A stretch of DNA of 64,000 bases from Amaurobius ferox (taxonomy: Eukaryota; Arthropoda; Arachnida; Araneae; Amaurobiidae). The notes beneath the pieces are model-generated. The model ran no database searches, had not been told where the DNA came from, and saw only the letters and a list, made by a program, of their open reading frames with translations. Position 1 is the first letter of the stretch, and the number at the start of each line of letters is the position of its first letter. The stretch is taken from the NCBI GenBank assembly GCA_951213105.1, contig OX578140.1, forward strand, positions 124,202,149-124,266,148. The letters run 5' to 3'. The translations under genes and the position numbers were made by a program. Below are positions 58,431-64,000 of the stretch, piece by piece.

Positions 58431-59150
58431 TTTTCATTCAAAATTTACATGTCTTGACTAGCAGAGTCCGCTGTAAAAAAATGTGTCCAAAACCATCTCA
58501 AATGTCCTTCCATATTGAACAATGGCTTAAAAGCAGCTTGAACACAACTATCGGTTTAATGGTGATAAACAATATGGTAATAATGTATGGTGATATTGTA
58601 CAGTGATAATGTATGGAGATAATATATGGTGATAATGTATAATGGTGATAAACAATACAACAACTTCGACACTTGCGAAAAAAAATTCTCTCAAACAAGT
58701 TTAAAATATAATCACACTAAATATGTCCATTTTATTCAAGAAAACTATCTAGCTCTTAAAGATATATCGAGCATTTTCAAATTTGCTACGAGAGTTTGTG
58801 TACATTTGATTAAATGGAAAGTTTATTTTATACAATGGACATCAGTGATGCCCGGTTATGTGATTGGCATTCTGAACAATTTAGTGTTTTTTTTTCTGAA
58901 TAAGTACAGCAAGGCCATGCATTGGAACCAGAATCCAGAGGACCCTTCTCTTCGACGGGGCCGACATTTTGTGAAAATTTATTAGCTTCTACGGAAAATA
59001 ACTCAGTTTTGAGGGATTATTTAAAACACGGTCTTTTGCATTGGATTCAATATCAGTGAGTTGACCGGCATGCGATTTTCAGCTCGTGTAACGACTATTT
59101 AAATAAAACGACTAAATTAAATTTCTAGAGCATTTTCTTACATAAAATAT
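58431..59150. other. no supported gene
   Basis: A 119-codon open frame at 58626-58985 has no family features I recognise. A local GGTGATAATGTATGG repeat lies at 58560-58650. Confidence 0.4.
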
Positions 59151-59966
59151 AACAAGAAGGATCAATCATGCATAAAGCATTGATTATGAAATACTTTCCA
59201 ACTCCAATGCAATTTTATTTAAACATCTCTAAAATGCGATACATTCCTCGGTAATATTTTAAAACTTATCACAATACAACATTAATTTATTATATTTGAA
59301 AAAAATCATCGAAAAAATGAACTTCATTCAAATGACGGCATTGAAATATAAATTGCCTGGTTTAAACATCTCTAAAATTTGATACATTCCTCGGTAATAA
59401 TTTTAGAATTATCATAATACTACGATAATTTATTATATTTGAAAACTTCATCAAAAACAACTGAAATTCATTCAAATGACGTCATAGAAAAAATAACACG
59501 CCTGGCTCTCTCTATAAAAGCAGCATTTCATTCATAAAAATTTTCCATTCATTTCATTCATCAGAATACTATAATAATTTATTTTATTTAAAAACTTAAG
59601 ACCATGGAGACACAAGTAATTAAACTCCATGCTAAAAATTCATCTGAAAAATCGTCTTTCTCACTGTAAAATCAATGTATATTTCATTCATATCAGCTAC
59701 ATTCCAGACTCCATGAGCTAAATAATTTTGCGTTAAAGAAATACAGCAATTCTAAAACAACTCATTCTCACATATTTTGCTGTTTACATTTTACATAGGT
59801 GAAAAATAGGCTTAGTTGTAGAAATAATCAAATTTGGATGAGCATTTAAACTCAAATATATTGTAATTGCGTTGTTTCAGTATGTAGATGCACAGAATTT
59901 AAACAAAAATAAAGTGGTTTTAGGACGAATACAACACTCAATATGAATTAAAAAGAACTTTAAAAA
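59151..59966 (+). repeat. family E repeat, copy 3
   Basis: Same start (AAGAAGGATCAATCATG) and end as the copies at 50640 and 51338, with an internal duplication near 59215-59540. It ends exactly where family C copy 5 begins. Confidence 0.7.
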
Positions 59967-60455
59967 TTACGATTTTGACACAAGATGGATGCCATATTTT
60001 ATTTTGAAGTGGGTCACGTGATCTCTTCATATATTGGTCACGTGATTGCTTCATATAAAATGTGTAATTATTTTTTTAATTTTTATTAAAAAAAATTACT
60101 GAATATATTTTGCTGAAATTTTTTTTATATATTTTATGGGATAATTTGATATTTCCTAAAAGTTTCGAAGCAATTTGTGAGTTTTAAATCCGCTTAAAAA
60201 ATGTTTGAAAAATTAGGTCCCATAAGGTTCAATGTATTTCATTTTTTCAACCCGGGTTCAATCCAAAACTAATTGAGTGATATTATTCATTTATTTTCCC
60301 ATAGGCCCACAGACCTTCTGAACAACATACTGAAATTTCATTTTCATAAACTCATTTTTACGGCAGTTATCGTGCTAACGGGCAGACAGACACACAGACA
60401 GACAGAATGAACAGGGTCATAAACTCTTTTCAACTTTGTTGTAAAGTGTTAAAAA
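59967..60455 (+). mobile_element. family C, copy 5
   Basis: Starts TTACGATTTTGACACAAGAT and ends with a CAACTTTGTTGTAAAGTG hairpin arm and A-tract. A CAGACAGACACACAGACA block lies near 60383-60406. It follows family E as copy 3 does. Confidence 0.8.
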
Positions 60456-60939
60456 AAAGCCTATCTTTGATAAACTGATTCTACAGATCCATTTAGCCTA
60501 ATTACATGAGTTTTTTCAGTCCTTGAGCTTGGGGGACTGACATATATACTGACATTGCGTTTTTAAAATGGTGATTAATGATTACTAATTATTTTACAAC
60601 ACGTGCTGTTTTTATTTATTTCTATTTATTTCTATTTGCATATATATATTTTTTGTTTTTATTTGTACTTTCCGTAAACGTTTATTAACATTTAAATCAC
60701 TTTCAACCACGTTCTTATGTATATATGGAAATATGTGGGTGCCATGATTTAAAACGGGAATTCGCAATCTATAAATTTGTGGAATTCTTTTTAATGCTAA
60801 GTGTGGTCTTTGAATGCGCACACCATATTAACTAATAAATAAATGATATTTAATTACTTACAAAAAAAGCGTTCAATTTACAAAACCGCCCTAAAAACTA
60901 TTCTCTAAATAAAACCGCCCTAAAACTTAGTCTAAACTG
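60456..60939. other. no recognisable gene
   Basis: Nothing supported. Confidence 0.5.
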
Positions 60940-61008
60940 GGACTTGAACGACCAATTTTCGCTAGCCAGTCGACTTACTATCTATTAAGCTATATTGGGA
61001 CTGGGTGA
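60940..61008 (-). pseudogene. tRNA-like sequence, probably a pseudogene
   Basis: On the minus strand TCCCAATATAGCTTAATAGA resembles an acceptor strand plus A box. GTCGACTGGCTAGC and GTCGTTCAAGTCCCAG follow, the latter a B-box-like T arm. Stem pairing is imperfect. It may be a decayed tRNA gene or an SINE head. Confidence 0.35.
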
Positions 61009-62490
61009 CGTTTTAGGATGTTAACTTAAAGTATTTTTCTCACCTTTAAAATCATGTTAGGGCTTTCAATTTCATTCAACAAATAAAAATAATTGCACTC
61101 TAAAAGGTTTACGAAAATAACATTCGTTTCTCAAAATAACCTTCTTAAAGAGGCCTGTTAAGTTAAAGTTATTTATAGAGCAAACAAAAACGCAAACTAC
61201 ATCTCTTTAACCGAGAACATGAGGTCTCATTGACAAGCAATTTCCAGCTCCGTGTTTCACTAATACATGGTAAAGATTCCAAAATTATTTTCGTGTGCTT
61301 ACAAAACAGCAAATTGTTTCCCTGGATAAAGCCTAAGTTTGAAATAGGAAATAAATTACAAAGAAATGCGATGAAATATTCAAATCATCTGCTGCTGTTT
61401 TAAAATAAATATATTTGATTTAAAATATTTTTCGAGTAAAATTCGAATTCGGTTTTCATCGATATAAGACTCTTCACTCAGTGTTCATGAATATAGATCT
61501 ATCTGTTCCGTGAATGGATTTATATGCTGATGTGCTTCAAGCAAATCCATTTTCAACGCACTTCAGCAATGGTTATGTAAATTTGACAAAATGACAGTCT
61601 TTACAGTCTTATACAAAATATAAGTACATAGAAAATAATTATAAATACTCGTATTTAATTAGTTCAACAGCAGAACTAAACCAATTTAAGTATTTTACTT
61701 ACTATTAGAAACTTGTATGTTGCTTTATAATCATAATTATCTCATTATTTCTATACTGTAAAAATATGACAATGTGGGATTTCAGGGTAAATTATTGCTA
61801 GATATCCGTAAGGAAAATATTTATAATGAAACACATATATGAAAATATGTAATATATTACATACTAGAGCCAATTACCTGGTCCTTAATAAGCGTCAGCT
61901 ACTTGAATAATACAAATACAAATAAGACCAATATGTTCATGTTTCCTGTTTTGAAAAAAAATATATTCCTTTCTTTTCAATACAAATTTCCTATTTCCGA
62001 CCACGCATGCGCACAAATACTTCTCCCCATAGCAACGCGCAGTTCATTGCATAGCGACCAAGAAAGGGAGGAAAATTATAGCACATCACTAGTGGAATTT
62101 AAAATTTATATTTTTAAGCGGTTGTTTGGAAATTTCCAGAAAATCAGGTAATAAAATATTTATATTTCGCTTTGTTAGTTTACGAAGATATAAACTTATA
62201 TACATATTTCATTATTATTGTATAATATATGGAATTGTGCTAATCTTCCATTTACGGATGCGCGGAATTTGAAATCAGACATTAATAAGTGAAATACACT
62301 TTGTGCAAAGGATAAGGTAAATTAGAGCAACGCAAATAAGCACAAATAACAAAATAATGCAGAATACAGCTGTTTCGTGAATACCTTGGATCCTTTTTGT
62401 CAGCTCAAGAGGTCCAACAAATAAGAAGTCCGAAAACTTGGACTTCGATGTATATAAAAAGTACCTTTTGAACAAAAATGCATATAATCA
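61009..62490. other. no gene; segments repeated from 33 and 36 kb
   Basis: 61180-61255 resembles 33040-33120 and 61488-61575 resembles 36045-36130. The rest is unassigned AT-rich DNA. Confidence 0.5.
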
Positions 62491-62652
62491 TTTTTACTTT
62501 CCTTATATACATAATGTATAAGGAAAGTATTGTGACTGGGTCGAAAATCCAAATTCGAGTTTTCGACTGGAGAGCATGTTTCAAGCATCCCTGATTACGA
62601 ATCAATCATTTTTGAGGTGATGTCTGTGTGTGTGTGTGAAAGTATGTGTGTA

Positions 62653-62697
<45 letters not shown>

Positions 62698-63450
62698 AGA
62701 CGATTTCTGACGAACGAATGGACCGTTTCGAATGAAATTTGGTACAGAAATTACAATCCGTGAATACTGGAAGCCTACTGTTTTAAAACGCAATAGAATG
62801 TTCAGAACCACCCTAAATTTTCGAGTGATAATTTGAAAAAAATCCTCAAAAAATCAAAACCGTTAATAAAGTTACGCAAATAGATATTTCTTATGTAATT
62901 TTTCATTAGAAAACGTATAACATAAATTTTAAAAAGCTAGCTTGAACCGTTCTCAAGATATTGCACATTTTTCAAAAAAATTATCAAAAAATTATATAAA
63001 ATAAAAAAAATCCTATTGAGAAACATGTTCACTTTTTATATGTAATATCATGCGATAAATTTGGTGACATCATTCTCGTGGATCTAGCTCGTTCCATTCA
63101 TGAAAAAAGATACTCTGAGTAATACTTTTGTATTTGAATGCCAATAGTCATTTATCTGCTATAAGAATAAATTATTTCTCTGTCCATAACGCTTGGCGAG
63201 ATTTTGGCGAAGAATTTGGCGGAATGCCGCCAACTTTGCGACTTTCTCTAAATGTTACCAAATCAAAGAAAATCTAGCCAAATGAATAAAAATGACACTA
63301 AATCAATGAAAATAACGACTATTTGACGAAAGTTCAATATCTTGAAAAAAATATAAGTATCTACTATAAGAATAACGCATTTTGTTTTTATTGTAAAAGT
63401 AGTAAATATATTGCATTATATAAGGAAAGTCATGTGCTGCCCACATCAGA
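62491..63450 (-). mobile_element. family A, copy 5
   Basis: Hairpin end at the left (ACTTTCCTTATATACATAAT and TATAAGGAAAGT), (TG)n at 62623-62697, GGCGA dyads near 63190-63245, and 5' terminus at the right (GCCCACATCAGA). Full length. Confidence 0.8.
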
Positions 63451-63776
63451 TTTTTTTAATTTTTTTTAGTAGACCAAAATTAATTTACGGCACTCATTTC
63501 CCATTTTCTCTGTTTATCATCAGCTTATCAACATTTGTCATACATTTAGTTAAATTGAATTTTACTTCAAGTCAGTAAAAATCTGTCTGAATGTTCTACA
63601 AGGTTCATAATTTATAGATGAACTGGTGTATACCAGTTTCTTTTCCTCTGTCTATTTTTAAGAACATGGCATGCATTTTTACAGATATTAATCAAAATAT
63701 AAGAATGTGATATAAACGTTTTCGAGTGTGCGTTTCATAGGAATTCTAATCGACATACAGAAATTCATTTATATTG
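63451..63776. other. no recognisable gene
   Basis: Spacer between families A and C. Nothing supported. Confidence 0.5.
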
Positions 63777-64000
63777 AAATTTTACAACATAGTTGAAAAG
63801 TGTTTATGAATTTGTTCATTCTGTCTGTCTGTCCGTTCGCACGATAACTACCGTAAAAATAACTTCATCAAAATGAAATTTCAGTATGCTGTTGAGACGG
63901 TCTGTGGGACATACGGAAATGTAAATGAATACTATCACCCAATTAGTTTTGGATTGAATCCAGGTTGAAAAAATGAAATACATTAAACCCTATGGGACCT
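63777..64000 (-). mobile_element. family C, copy 6, cut by the window end
   Basis: Starts with the hairpin TTTACAACATAGTTGAAAAG, then CTGTCTGTCTGTCCGTTCG, the ATAACTACCGTAAAAATAAC core and CCCTATGGGACC at the window edge. The rest lies outside. Confidence 0.78.

Noticed and set aside
58626..58985. 119-codon frame
   Set aside because: Codon content follows AT bias, no domain recognised, and it lacks similarity to anything else in the window. It stays an unassigned open frame.
1..64000. Bacterial-style operons, ribosome-binding sites, riboswitches and rho-independent terminators
   Set aside because: Composition, SINEs, LTR elements and microsatellites show eukaryotic nuclear DNA, so such features are not expected, and none were seen.

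Overview
This window looks like intergenic heterochromatin-type DNA from an arthropod nuclear genome. The evidence is its AT-rich composition, dense (TA)n, (CA)n and (CTGT)n microsatellites, tRNA-derived SINEs and many transposons. A spider is the most likely source, because the SINE and transposase types match what I know from araneoid spider assemblies; this attribution is from memory and is not proven. I see no convincing host protein-coding gene. Nearly everything recognisable is mobile or repetitive, and much of it is nested.

Layout. At 1300-8442 a Tc1/mariner-type DNA transposon with about 255-bp inverted repeats and a decayed transposase is split by a complete Ty1/copia retrotransposon (2595-7879). 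The copia has two LTRs that read as identical, a 5-bp target duplication, a primer site complementary to the elongator tRNA-Met anticodon arm, and one open 1321-codon gag-pol frame. A possible solo LTR follows (8451-8882). From 10.6 to 28.1 kb, and again at 48.2-53.0, 57.8-60.5 and 62.5-64.0 kb, lie many copies of three 0.4-1.0 kb non-autonomous families, called A, B and C here. They share a common plan: a TC start after an A-tract, an internal CTGT or CA microsatellite, a conserved core next to it, and a 3' terminal hairpin. Several copies abut exactly head-to-tail (B-B-B, B-A, C-C) or lie as large inverted pairs. This resembles Helentron/DINE-1-type rolling-circle derivatives, but no helicase is present to prove it.

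The 33-38 kb stretch carries two tRNA-SINE families, one with a 3' hairpin kept by paired base changes, plus other repeats. At 40.2-42.6 kb a TA-flanked MITE and a reverse-transcriptase fragment bounded by perfect 32-bp inverted repeats sit among (TA)n tracts. A decayed Ty3/Gypsy pol (42.86-46.03 kb) comes next, then a LINE fragment inserted in a mariner relic (46.5-47.7 kb). Minisatellites and further SINEs occupy 53-58 kb.

The genes do not form a pathway. The history is one of layered insertion, and only the copia element looks recently active. The most promising undescribed material is the hairpin-ended A/B/C system with its tandem trains, followed by the SINE hairpin and the inverted-repeat-bounded reverse transcriptase.
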